From Amborella trichopoda (taxonomy: Eukaryota > Streptophyta > Magnoliopsida > Amborellales > Amborellaceae), in the NCBI RefSeq assembly GCF_000471905.2, contig NW_006500355.1, positions 125,951-189,950 of the forward strand: DNA of 64,000 nucleotides. Reading direction: 5' to 3'. Both the position numbers and the translations under genes were made by a program. The notes under the pieces were generated by a model, which worked only from the letters and a program-made list of their open reading frames with translations, made no database searches and was not told the DNA's origin. Shown one piece after another: positions 45,239 to 56,392 of this stretch. Positions within the stretch are counted from its first letter, which is position 1. Each line of letters opens with the position of its first letter.

Positions 45239-45530
45239 CATAGAATGTGTAATATTTACTATGTATATTACTTAATATACTCCATCTTGCTTGGCAAGTT
45301 AATTTGTTGTGCAAGTTGTCCCTGGTTGTATATCTACTTGTTGATATTAGTGAATGGATACACAAGTTTTTCCTTTTGCCTCTGTGTGTATGCCAATTGT
45401 AATTTGGACCTTTCGAGTCTTGTTTTCTATTGTAATCTCCATTCAATCAATAAGTAAAGCCTCACACCATTCTCTTGTGAATGTAGGTCACGATTTGTGG
45501 CTAAACCACATCAAATCCTTTGTGTTATGT
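45190..45530 (+). mobile_element. Probable 3' LTR of the Copia element
   Basis: After the polypurine tract GGAGGGAG the sequence starts TGTAGAGATC. The stretch near 45475-45515 (gtgaatgtaggtcacgattt, then gtggctaaaccacatc) resembles the end and leader of Copia LTRs. The right border is uncertain. Confidence 0.5.
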
Positions 45531-46007
45531 GATGTGGTTGCTGTTGTAGTTTCTTTAATGTTATTGTTTGAATTCCATATTATTTCCATTGGTTGTTCTT
45601 GTGATCCTAGATGGAGAATAACTGCAATGCTCTCCCTTCTTTTTGTTTCTATTTCGGACTTTATAATTACATTTGAGTTCAATAAAGTTGTGGAATTTCT
45701 ATATATATATATATAAAAAATAACTGCAATGCTACACAACCCACGATGATTTTTCCATCATCAACAAGCCCTAGGTAGTTTAAGTTTGGTTTTAGAAGTT
45801 TCTATGTTTGGCTTTCGTTCTCATGGCTAGGGAGACACTTTTTTTTATTTTATTGGCTATTGGGTTTGTACGTGTTAGTGCCCGAAAAGAGCTTTTTTTT
45901 TTTGTTGCTTCTTATTTTTATGAGTGAGAAAGTAGAGAAGAGATGGTGTAATTGTTGGGCTCTTTTAGGTTAGTAAATTCTGAGTCTCACTTCACTATTC
46001 TTTGTAG

Positions 46008-47110
46008 GGGAAGCTTTCTATACTTCCCTTATAGGATAGTACTTATAGGGAAAAGTTTATATAGAGCCAAGGCTCTAAACAATTAAATTGGAGCCTATCA
46101 CAAAAATTTCACTAGAAGATATTATTTTTATGTTCAAATATCTTCAAATTAATCATCTCGATATCATTATGTATGGATATAAGAAAAAAATAGATTTTAA
46201 ATTTTGGAAATAGTGTTTTTTGTAACGCATTTTTGGACTGTCAATTTTTAAGATTTTCAATTTTTCATAGATCTGTCGATCTACACTATTTTTAAAGCTT
46301 TAAAATTTTATAAATAAAAATAAAAATATATTTTAAAGCTATCACAAAGATTTTCAATATTGAAACCACGTGCCAAAATATCATCAAATTAATCATCTCA
46401 CCATCAAGATGCATGGACATAAGAAAAATATGGATTTCAAGTTTTGAAAATAGTGCATCGTGTAAGGTATTTTTGGACCTTCAATTTTCAAGTTTTCATA
46501 GATCTACTCGATCTTCACTATTTTTTAAGCTTTAAATTTTATAAAGATGAAAATATAATTTAAGACTATCACAAAACTTTCCAGTATTGAAACCATATTT
46601 CACAACACTATTTAAAGGTAGGCTCTAATTTGATTGTTTAGAGCCTCGGCTCTATACAAACCGCTCGCCTTACATATTCCCCCTCTTTCCCAACCGTCCA
46701 CTTTAAATAGGTGGCTGAGATCACCCCACACAAAATTTCACATTTTGAAGGTCACGAGATCAAAGGATAGCCCTTCAAACTTGCTCGTAATAGAGAGAAA
46801 GAGGTGTGCGGCAAAACAGAAAAAAGAGGAGGCAGAAAGAGGCCCGGAAGGAGAGAGAGAGAGTAGGAGGGACCGCCCGTCTGAGATAGAGAGAGAAAGA
46901 GAAACGTGAAAGAGGGGAGGGAAGAGAGCGAGAGCAGCAAAAAAAGATTATGGCTTTTCTCTGTCTACTCTTTGTAATCAAATTCATAAAGTTTTTCCAT
47001 TATTCACGATATTTTGATTGGGGTGATCTCAGCCGCCCGCCCATTTAAATTGGACCGCTAGGAAAGAGGGCAGTATATTGTTATTTGCCTTAGGAGTAGT
47101 ATAAAAAGTT
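46008..47110. mobile_element. Mutator-like MITE (family C relative) carrying a nested family A-like element
   Basis: The left part GGGGAAGCTTTCTATACTTC, then CCCAACCGTCCACTTTAAAT and GGTGGCTGAGATCACCCC, parallels the 26569 element. The right part (about 46990-47110) is its inverted counterpart (gggtgatctcagccgcccgc near 47019). A foreign element (46038-46668) interrupts the left arm, and GA-rich sequence fills the centre. A target duplication could not be confirmed. Confidence 0.72.
46038..46668 (-). mobile_element. Nested family A-like element with internal duplication
   Basis: The termini are inverted: GAGCCAAGGCTCTAAACAAT on the left, and the counterpart of GAGCCGAGGCTCTAAACAAT on the right. 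The interior contains two head-to-tail copies (about 46100-46365 and 46370-46610) of the family A core: aattaatcatctc, gatataag, tagtg, then a gatct block, in minus orientation. The decayed flanks do not give a convincing duplication. Confidence 0.7.
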
Positions 47111-47259
47111 TTAAATAGTACCGTTTGCTTGAGCAAGACTTGAGACTCATTTTTCTCTCTCTACTTTCTCAACACATTTTTGTCGCTGGTTTTATCCCGT
47201 GGATCACATGCAATTCATTTGTAGATGTAGGATGAAGTTTCTAGGCTTTATGAAAACAT

Positions 47260-47545
47260 CCTCGTCAGGAAAGTACTTTCGGCAATGGAAATATATATGA
47301 TGGTTCTAAAATCAATTTTCAACACCAACAATAAAATTTGAAACTCAAAAAATAGTACAGATTTTGAGGATATGTGAGCACTTAATTTAAGGGCGAAATG
47401 GAAGGCTTAGATAATTTGTTGCAATATACATTATTTTTAAAACTTTAAATCTTTTTTTTTTTTAACAACTATAATGTTCAAGCCGACATAATCAATATAT
47501 AGATTTTCAAATACTTGAATTGCAACTTTTGATGAGTGATAAGAT
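47260..47545 (+). mobile_element. Family A-like element, diverged
   Basis: Plus-orientation family A words are present in order: ttttcaacaccaac-ataaaatttgaaactc, aaatggaaggcttagataat, ttgttgcaatatacattatt, and a cgacataatcaat near the right end. The borders are unclear. A (TA)n run follows at about 47566-47585. Confidence 0.55.
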
Positions 47546-48030
47546 GAAGTCTTACTTTAATAAATATATATATATATATATATATAGAGAAAGTGAGAGA
47601 GAGTCCATTTGTGAAAGGAAATTAGGAGGTGGTGGGAGTGTCACGTGACGTTGAGTGTTGTTGGTGGTCAGCGGTCAACACATAGCAGCAGTATTCGTTC
47701 AAACTTTTTATCAAAAGGAAGGTAGCCGAGAGTTGCACTGCAACTTTTACATGTAATATAATCACTCTAAAAATAACGATAACAATAAAGTAAGTAAAGG
47801 ATGACCATGATTGATTTAGATAAATGGAATTATGGAAGTGTTTGTGCCTCAAAACATAGGCATTACGACCACCTTAGCCTTCGAGTCTATTAAGTCCGGA
47901 AGAGGGCCAGGAGTGAGATTTCTCCTAAAAACATTCTTCATATCTCATTCTCATCCGCTTCATCTTCTGCTACTAAAATCGGTTACTTTGCAGATATTAT
48001 GTATATATGGAAATGCTGGCGTACGTCAAG

Positions 48031-48448
48031 TAGCTTATAACTACATATAAGCCCAACAATCTGGGTCGATTTAATAATCACGATTGCATTTTATATTTTA
48101 ATTTTAATATTTTTTTTTTATATAAATTCAAATCGCTTGAAATTTAGGACATGTATTTTTGAAAAATATTATAATCCAATAAAAATATTAAAAAAATATT
48201 TCGTGAAAAATAAATTCACCAAAATACCCTCGAAATATTGCAGGGGTATTTTGGATAATTTATATTTTACGAATTATTTTTTAAATATTTTTATTAGATG
48301 CAAGATGATGAAAAGAATAGATGCCTAAAATTTTTCATAATTTAGATTTGTAAAAAAAAATTAAAATTAAAATACAAAATGAGGTTGTGTCTGTCAAATC
48401 GGCCCAAATTCAATATTGGCCGTTGGGCTTATATGTAGCTATAGGCTA
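48031..48448. mobile_element. Palindromic MITE (family E), about 418 bp
   Basis: The left arm starts TAGCTTATAACTACATATAA then GCCCAAC; the right arm is its inverse, GTTGGGC then TTATATGTAGCTATAGGCTA. A secondary inverted pair (aaaataccctcgaaa / caggggtattttgg, about 48226-48255) marks the centre. The target duplication is not clear. Confidence 0.75.
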
Positions 48449-48479
48449 GTGAGCCTATATAACGATATGAAATTTTGTA

Positions 48480-48660
48480 TGGGTGTGCACCTTAGTGAAA
48501 AATACGTAAATAAAATATAAAACAAATAATTTGAATAATAAAAATTATGCAAAATATCCTTATAAAGTTCAAGAGGTAATTTTTTTATTTTATTTTATGG
48601 CTATTATTTTTTAATATTTTATTTGTTACGACTTGATGAAAAAAACAAAGGGTGTTTGCC
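48480..48660. mobile_element. Partial repeat related to the family E interior
   Basis: Words like aaaatatccttataaagttcaagaggtaattttt and ttatttttt-aatatttt-attt-ttacgacttgatgaaaa parallel the central and right parts of 9826-10200 and 48031-48448. It is incomplete. Confidence 0.4.
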
Positions 48661-48896
48661 GCTCCCTGTGAATATATCGGAAAGAAACTCCCCGTTGGTC
48701 TTTACGAGTGGTGTTTAAGAGAGCATGAGTTTGATGTGGAGTCCAAGGCCGGCATGGAACGAGTCATGAGCTTCTCTTCAACTCCCATCTTCCATAACAA
48801 ATTGCACGCACGTGCACGTGCACCGCACCTTCCCCGAAAAGCCAGGAAAAAAAACTGGGGCTTCACACCTTTAGGGTTTAGACTCTCATTCTCTCC

Positions 48897-48934
<38 letters not shown>

Positions 48935-49901
48935 TATATTCTTCATGATTCTATTTATTTAGAATAGAAGGTGAAGCCACCTCGATATGAAGGTCATCTA
49001 CCAAACTCTTGATTCACACGTGCGATTATTAATATTACCCTACTAAAATCTCCGTGAGGCAACCCCTTGGTCAAGAGAGGAACTCTGTAGATATGTATGA
49101 AGATTCACACGTGCCATTATTTATATTACCATACTAAAATCTCCAGTGAGGCTACCCCTTGTTCGAGAGAGAGAGAGGTACTATGTAGCTATGCATGAAT
49201 AAAGTTGGTGGACCTTTGCCGGTTCATACTTCCTCACTCACCCCTTGCATTGGATGCTTCTTTTCTTTTTTGTTGGGAAGGGGGTGGTATAAAGGTGCAA
49301 CTGCGTGATCGGGAGAGACAGAGAGAAGAAATTTTAACTCCATATTTAAGAGAGAGAACGAAAAAATCCTACATGAAATTCTAACGGCTTTATTACAATT
49401 ATTTAAGGTCGTTATATATATCTTGTTCATCCATTCTTCTCTATCGAGGGTGATATCCTCAGTAAGACAAAAAATTATCATATCTTTTTTCACTCCTTCT
49501 ATTCATGTCCTTGTGGGCTGTCCCCTTGCCTTTTTATTGCTTTCCATTTGAACCAAATTGTATCTCCTAACTGGTGTTGTATTAGGTCTACCCTGCACAC
49601 GGCCAGTCCATCTAAGTCTATTTTCCTTCATCTTTTGGCCTATTGAAAACACACCTAAGTTCCCTTGTATATAACCTTATGAATTCTATCATTTTTTGAC
49701 TTGCAACTCATAAATCTCAATATCATTATCTCAGCTATGCTCATCCTATAGATATGTTATTTCTTGACCGCCTAATATTCCATCCTATAAAGTATGGTTG
49801 GATTACGACCGTCCTAAAAACTTTTCATTCAGTCTCAATGGTCTACGACAATTACAAGAATTTTCAGATGCATTTCTCCACTTCACACACCTACCTCTCA
49901 T

Positions 49902-50532
49902 TAGGGATGGTAATGGACCTAATATGTTGGGTCCGGATCCAAGTCCAGTTGGACCTGACCCAAATAATATGGGTATAAGTTTTGTGGGTAGTCATAAATG
50001 TTGCTAATACACTTGTTTCTTAGGAATTTTCAGTTAGGAAAATGATCTTGTGAGACCCTCCCACACCCATGTGTCTAGGATCTCAAAGGATCACCATTAA
50101 ATTTGACACAGATATCTAGAAAAGTCAAATCCCGCACCCTTGTGATAACATTTTTAGAGATCTGTGTCAAATTTAATGGTGATCCTTAGGGGTCCTGCAC
50201 ATATAGGTGTGAGAGGGTCTCATAGGATCATTACTCTTTCAGTTATTATGTAAAACAATAAGGAATGTGGGTATTCATAAATGTTGTGCAATATAATAAA
50301 TATTGCCAATAATATGGGCATATGAAAGTAAAAAGAAGATAAAACAAATAGAAGCTCATAGTCATAGAGTGGCAATGGACCCAACCAGACCCGAGACCCG
50401 ACAGATCTGGGTATGGGTCTAATTTTTGGGCTCGAAAGGTCGGGTTCTGGTCCAAAACCTGGACCCGAATACTATTCGAGTCTGGGTCCGGGTTCAGCTG
50501 GACCCGATCTACCCGACCTGCTACCAACCCTA
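49902..50532. mobile_element. hAT-like non-autonomous element inserted in the RTE LINE
   Basis: It starts TAGGGATGGTAATGGACC and ends GCTACCAACCCTA (reverse complement TAGGGTTGGTAGC), the common hAT MITE terminus. The interior near both ends is rich in GGACCCGA/GGGTCCGG words. The flanking 8 bp (cctctcat / gctgttat) match at only 5 of 8, so the duplication is decayed or absent. It contains the 200-bp MITE at 50037-50236. Confidence 0.7.
50037..50236. mobile_element. 200-bp Mutator-like MITE (family F), copy 1, perfect 9-bp target-site duplication
   Basis: The left end is GGAAAATGATCTTGTGAGAC; the right end's reverse complement is GAGTAATGATCCTATGAGAC. The arms, about 85 bp each, include tcaccattaaatttgacaca / tgtgtcaaatttaatggtga. 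It is flanked by TTTCAGTTA at 50028-50036 and 50237-50245, exact. Confidence 0.95.
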
Positions 50533-51284
50533 GCTGTTATTCTATGTACGATATCTTCCACAATCTCTCCATTCTCCTAGATTATCGACCGTAAACATCG
50601 GAAACAATCTCTTTTAGGTATTTGACCATCAATGTTAACGACTTCCACATTTCTGCTCCTGCTATTACTAAAATTGAATTCCAAATATTCTTAGTCCAGT
50701 TAATTTTAAAACCTTTTGATTCTAGAGCATCCCTCAAACGTTCTAACTTTACGTTGGTGCCACCTCTAGTCTCATTGATCAAAATTATGTCATCTGCAAA
50801 TAATACACACCAGGGTATCTCATCTTATAGGTGTCTGGTTAGCTCATCCATGAATAAAACAAAAAGATAGGACTCATAGCTGACATGGTGTAGATTCATT
50901 GTCACTGAAAACTCACTTGTCCCTCTACCAGGTGTACGCATTCTAGTTAGGCTTCCTCGTACATATCTCTCACTATATCAATATAGCCTCTGGTGACTCT
51001 AATCTTTTTCAACACCCTCGAAATTAAATCTCTAAATAGCATTTCGTATGCTTTCTTTAAATCAATAAAAACTATGTGGAGGTATTTTCCATTTGCTTTA
51101 AACTTCTCAATTAGTTGCCTAAATAAAAAAATAAACTTCGATAGTTGACCTCCCTGGTATAAAACTAAAGTGATTTTCTCTCTCTCACACACACACACAC
51201 ATAGACACACACACACATATGAGTTATGTTAGAGTGCTCACACTATGGAGTAATTTATCATAGTACTCAATAAAATTTGGAGAT

Positions 51285-51324
<40 letters not shown>

Positions 51325-51327
<3 letters not shown>

Positions 51328-51524
51328 TAATGATCCAATGAGACCCTCCCACACCCATGTATGTAGGACCTCATAGGATCACCATTAAATTTGGTATAGA
51401 TCTCTAGAAAAGATATCACATGGGTGTGAGATTTGACTTTTCTAGATATTTGTACCAAATTTAATGGTGATCCTTTGAGGTCCTACACACATGGGTGTCG
51501 GAGGATCTCATAGGATCATTACTC
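51325..51524. mobile_element. 200-bp Mutator-like MITE (family F), copy 2
   Basis: Exactly the same length as copy 1, with ends GAGTAATGATCCAATGAGAC and the reverse complement GAGTAATGATCCTATGAGAT. It is inserted in an (AT)n run: flanks tatatatat and tctatatat match at 8 of 9. The arms carry the same tcaccattaaatttgg / ccaaatttaatggtga pairing. Confidence 0.9.
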
Positions 51525-51536
51525 TCTCTATATATA

Positions 51537-51760
51537 TATCATCATCATCATCATCCGAGCCTTATTCCAAATACTTGGGGCGACTACACGAATTATGTTT
51601 TGTCATTCTACTCTATTAAGGACCATGCCCTCACTTAAACTATTAGTCATTGCATCTTTTTTCACTATTTTCATTTATATTCTTTTGGGTATTTCTCTTG
51701 CTTTTTTAATGCTTTCCACTTGAATCATATCACCCATCGTAACCAGTGTTATGCTTGACA
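51537..51760 (-). mobile_element. RTE LINE 3' terminal fragment with GAT-type tail
   Basis: Begins atcatcatcatcatc then gagccttattccaaatactt and ggggcgactacacgaatt. It is the same 3' end as 11527-11660 and matches the 3' UTR words at 49440-49560. It is a separate insertion or the displaced end of the 49380-51190 LINE. Confidence 0.75.
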
Positions 51761-53120
51761 TTAATATTCCAAAAGTAAAAAAACAATAGAAAAATTATAA
51801 TATAATCTATACTTTAGCGTGTGCAAATATGTTGATGGATGGATGGATGAAGGTTCCACTATTGATTATGTATGAAACGCATGTTCTACTATTAGGGTTT
51901 TGGGGCTGAAGTCAAAAGGTTTGAATGCCAAAAGCTTTATTAATTATTAATGGAGTTTTTGGAAGGATTAGGGGGCAAAGAGGGGCACTTAGGGTTTGAT
52001 TGGATTCGATTGTGATGTATAAGGGATTGGGGAAGAGACAACCCTAGACAGGTGTGGAATAAAATATACATGAGCCCAAATCCCACGCTCATCCCATGCC
52101 TCAAGCTACACGGGCTACCTAGTTTCACCATGCAAAAAAATAAAAAAAATAAAAGAAAGAAGCTTAAGGGGAGAGAGAGAGAGAGAGATTTGAACCTGGG
52201 CTGTCTTGGAGAGATAAGAGAAGGAGGGGAGGGGTAGAGAGAGTGGTGTCTGCCCCATTGAAGGAAAAATCGGGCGGCCTAAGCCTGGTTAGGTTTCGGC
52301 TGGTTTTGGTAACTTGTTAGGTATTTAAAAAAAATTTAAAAATTAAAATAATATACTCAAAAAATAAGACATTTAGTTTGTAATGTATTTTTTAATCTTT
52401 TTTATTTTTTTAAAAAAATTCAAAAAATCCCTAGGTGCAAATCGATTATTTAAAATCTTTATTATTATTATTATTATTATTAATTTTCAACTTTATTTGG
52501 ATATACTTTGTTTAATCACTTTTTGAATTATACCTTTCATGTTTTACTACATAAAATTTGTATTTTATTTATTTTTTTCAATACTTTTTTGACGCCCGAG
52601 ACTTGCTTAGTTAGAACGGTTGAACCGATAGGTTTACCGGTTGGACCGCTTCCATACCCATATCCGGTTGACCAGTCGGGTTCCATGTTTCCTAGTTTGT
52701 CATCTCCTTTTGTTTTAGAGAGAGAGAGAGAAAGAGGAGATATGGTGGCCCCCTTTTAAATATAACTTCCTAAGTTTAGGAAGAGAGAGATTTTATGGCT
52801 TATTATTAAATGTAAAGGGTGCATAGGGGTACGTGCATGGCCATGGCAATATTCACGTATTGCATTCGAGGAGGCACGGGCGCCCCCCGCCGATTTCTCC
52901 TAGGTTCCCCCCTCTTTCTCTCTCTACCTATTTCTGTGCATTCCATCTCTTTCTCTCTCTAAATAATATAATATTTATTATCGATTGCTGTGCTTAACTC
53001 ACTGGGTTACCACTTTCTCCACCTGAGTTGGTAACTGCAATGGAATTGAGAGTGAGAAAATAGCAAAGTACAGTGAATAATTAAGCCCTAACACTATAAT
53101 AATCCACTGCTTATATTGTT
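51760..53120. other. Intergenic stretch with microsatellites
   Basis: Contains GA runs near 52173 and 52720, an (ATT)n run at about 52461-52483, and a C-rich patch near 52880. An inverted pair of low-copy words (gaaccgataggtttaccgg-type) near 52620-52690 resembles the 40150-40340 region. I see no gene. Confidence 0.4.
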
Positions 53121-53121
53121 T

Positions 53122-53483
53122 GAAAAAAAATTATATAAGTTGTGAACCTTATATTGTAGAACACCTCAAAAACCTATGGAAAAAGGTTGTTTCATCACTA
53201 GAAAAAGTTTTAATTGATCATCTTAACCTCGATATATATAAATATATGATGAATATGAAAGAAAAACTCAATTTTAAGTCTTAAAAATAGTGTATATTGT
53301 AACATATTATCTAGATCATTCATTTTTAAGGTCTTTGAGTACTCACAAATCAGCTAGATTTAAGCTTTGAATTTCATTACGAAAAATCGACTTTTAGGTC
53401 ATGATAAGAGTTTAGGCACCAAAAATAAATACATATTTGAATGAGATTTGAAGGTACTCCGGCACCTTATACAAACCTCACCC
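53122..53483 (-). mobile_element. Family A MITE, copy in minus orientation
   Basis: The core words match family A in reverse (aattgatcatcttaacctcg, tcttaaaaatagtgtatatt, gtaacatattatctagatca). The right end ccttatacaaacctcaccc is the inverse of the GGGTG-GGTTT-TATAAGG terminus. The flanking 9-bp match is poor. Confidence 0.72.
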
Positions 53484-53489
53484 AATATA

Positions 53490-55130
53490 TTTTGCTAATA
53501 GTAAATATATATTATATAATGCACGTAGCTCCTTTGCCCTCCCTAGAAGCAAAGCAACGACGTCGATCACTCCTAGGCGCCAACGCTTTGGCCACTTGCT
53601 ACCCACCAATTTACAATTTTCATTTTCTATTTTATTTGTTGTATTATTTTTTCCTTGTTAATTAGTTTAGGGTTTAGGGTTAAAAGGAGTTTTTGAAGAC
53701 CGAAAACCGCCCAACCGGCACTTGTCGGTGAGTGTTGGGAGGACACCCACCCCGAACTTGCGTTCTTTCACCACTCACCCTTGTCGCTTCTCTTCTTCTC
53801 TTCTTTCTAATTAACATATGTACCTTCTTCTTTGATCTTTCAAATTTTTTTTTTCTTTTTCTTGTTCTTGTTCTTGTGTGTGAACAATCAATATCAGAAT
53901 TACAGAAATTCTTATTCATGTTGCTTTCTCTCTCTTCCTGTACTGTACTTTTATCTTTCATTCGAACCTTTCATATGTATCATTTTTATTTACAATGTTT
54001 TTCATTTCCATCGATTGGATGGGGTTTTTAAGTTATGATCCATACCAGAGAAAAGCAAACTGCACTCTTCACATTACACTCTCTCTTGCATTCTTGACAT
54101 GGGTACTGTACATAGCATCTCTCTTGACATGGGTACTGTATATAGCATCTCTCTCTCTCTCTGCAAAGCAATATGAGGACACACATACATGAGGGTGGGA
54201 TACATGTAGACTGAGTTGTGGGCCATTGGATTTGTTGGTGATGGCTCAGTTTTTTAGTGTAGAGTTGAAAGCAAAGAGGTGGGCATGTATTTGGATGAAA
54301 TTAGGGTAGAAAATAGGACATGATTGTGATTAGGTTACCGAGAACATTTATTTTTACAGTGGGCAGTAGACAATAAAAAAATAAGAGAGCCATGTGTTTA
54401 CTTTTGATTCCCTTGACGGTCAAACTTACAGTTGCATCCACCGATGAAAATCAATCTCTTTTTTCTAAATTTCACACCTTTAATTTTGAATATTAAATAA
54501 TAATGTTATCATAATTACTGCTTCCTTCTGCCTGTCTATATTCACACTCCCTTTATAATCTCACTTTTATCCCTTTTTTCCATTTTTTCTTTTAAAATAG
54601 AGAAATCCACCCGTCCGTACGATTATTAAATACCTCCAAGTATTATTTTATTATTATTCGTATACAAATTAAGGAAAGATCGAATGAAAGGTATGTGAAT
54701 CATAGGAATTCATGAGGAATTCTGATTTTTTTTTTTGTGTTATTCTTATTTTTCAAATCAGTCTGAAACCCGCAAGACATGGGTTATGCCTGCGAAGATG
54801 GATGCAAGAGCATTTCCCATGCCACTTCTGCTCCTCCAACTAAACCCCTCTTTTACTCTATTTTTATATATAAGAAAAAAAAAACACACCCACTTGAGAT
54901 TAAGCCCCATTATTTGTTGACATTGTTATTACAGGAGATAAAGGAGGAGGAAGTCTTGAAGTGAGAAGGATAAATGAGGTTGCTAAGAAGGATTAAAAAA
55001 AGAAAAAGAAAAATAGAGATAGGTGGAATGAATTTTGGTTTGACTGTAGATATTGTAGGAAAGGATTAGAAAGCAAGATAATTCATTTTTATAGACATGG
55101 GCATGTGTGTGATTGAGTTGCAGTGTAGTC

Positions 55131-55166
<36 letters not shown>

Positions 55167-55600
55167 GAAGAAGATAGTAACGAGGTAGGAAATAATAAAG
55201 AAAAAGGATAAGTGAATAATTGAATAAGGGAAGGATGGAGGGGTCTTAGTTTATTTTCCCCACCCAAGAGAACCAATAAGGGGTTTGGAGATTGCTGACA
55301 TGAAAAGACAGATGGCCAAGTGGGTATGAATAAATGGGTGTGGAGGTCGGAGGCCAGCGTGTGGGTCTTTTGTCAGACACCCCTCCCTCCTCCCTCTCCC
55401 TCTCCCTCTCAACAGGGATTGTTATAGAGAGAGAGAGAGAGAGCTTTTTAAGCTTCTTGTCATGAACCTAGGGTTTATGGTCTCCATGTAGATTACGAGT
55501 CTCTCATTTCCCATTTAAAAATAAAATGGTAAAAGAGCCCATTGTCCTAAGTTTTATATGACAAAAGAAATACCATCTATGTTCTTTGCCCATTTCGAAA
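53490..55600. other. Upstream intergenic region of the BBM gene
   Basis: No coding sequence is supported. It holds a 30-bp tandem duplication (cttgacatgggtactgta) at about 54094-54152, a (GA)n run at about 55133-55163 and a CT-rich patch near 55385-55410. Long-range BBM regulatory elements could lie here but none is recognisable by eye. Confidence 0.4.
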
Positions 55601-55979
55601 TGAAAAAAATTTATATAAGGCTTCTAGAATTAAGGTTGCACCTAAAAATCTATGAAAGTGTTGTTTTAATGTTGAAAAACTCTACTAATTGATCATCTCG
55701 ATATTGAAATAGTATACTTGCCACACATTCTCTGAAGCATACATTTTTAAGATTTTCATATGTTAATAGATCTACTTGAATTGTTTTTGGAATTTATATT
55801 TTATAATTAAAATTAAAAATATATTTTTCCAGGCAATCCTAAAAAAATTTTACACCAAAATTATATCTTAGGATAAAATTTAGAGATGCGCTTTAATTAG
55901 ATTGTACCAAAATTATATCTTAGGATAAAATTTAGAGATGCGCTTTAATTAGATTGTTTAAGGTTGCCACGCCACACCC
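55601..55979 (-). mobile_element. Family A MITE upstream of BBM, with internal 52-bp duplication
   Basis: Minus-oriented family A element ending ggttgccacgccacaccc. Flanks ATTTCGAAA (55592-55600) and ACTTCGGAA (55980-55988) agree at 7 of 9. An exact 52-bp tandem duplication (accaaaattatatcttagga...) occupies 55854-55905 and 55906-55957. The element ends only about 80 bp before the BBM TATA box. Confidence 0.88.
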
Positions 55980-56058
55980 ACTTCGGAATAATAATAATAA
56001 TAATAATAATTGATTTTATTTTTTCGATGGGGAAGAGAATGTAGAGATGGATTTTTGT

Positions 56059-56067
56059 TATATAAAG
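56059..56067 (+). promoter_or_regulatory. TATA box of the BBM gene
   Basis: TATATAAAG stands 334 bp before the start codon, with a (TAA)n run upstream at about 55988-56010. A start site near 56090-56100 would give a 5' UTR of about 300 nt ending in a (GA)n run at 56363-56384. An upstream ATG at 56088 opens a 50-codon frame ending at 56240; a second in-frame ATG is at 56148. Confidence 0.6.
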
Positions 56068-56392
56068 GGAGTGGTGCCTTCACAGAAATGTTTTCCTTTC
56101 TCCTCATCCTTCTATTTGACCTTTCTTTGGCCTCCTTCCCAACTCGAATGCATCATCCTCAACCCTTGGCCACTGTAACACCTCAAAAAAATCTCTCCTC
56201 TCCTCTCTTCTTGTCTGATGGCGGCCTCCCCTTTTATTGAGCTCAGCAGCAAAGGGAAGAAGAAGAGGATAGTTTAGGAGCAGTAAGAAGCAAGCAGAAA
56301 AGAAAGTGAGAAGCCTTTGTGCCTGCCTCTCTTCATAGTTTTGTGTTTGAGTGATTTGATACAGAGAGAGAGAGAGAGAGAGAGCAAAAGAA

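Larger units (their letters stand above)
49380..51190 (-). mobile_element. RTE-type LINE remnant (RT plus 3' UTR), broken by two DNA-element insertions
   Basis: Minus-strand RT pieces: an LYQGGQLSKFIFLFRQLIEK stretch, then HIVFIDLKKAYEMLFRDLIS and VTRGYIDIVRDMYEEA (50955-51180), and INETRGGTNVKLERLRDALE with SKGFKINWTKN (about 50690-50785). The pieces keep RTE order. The 3' UTR continues at about 49400-49900 (words shared with 51540-51750: cttttttcact-ttcattcat, gcttttttattgctttcca). The element is split at 49902-50532. Confidence 0.82.
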
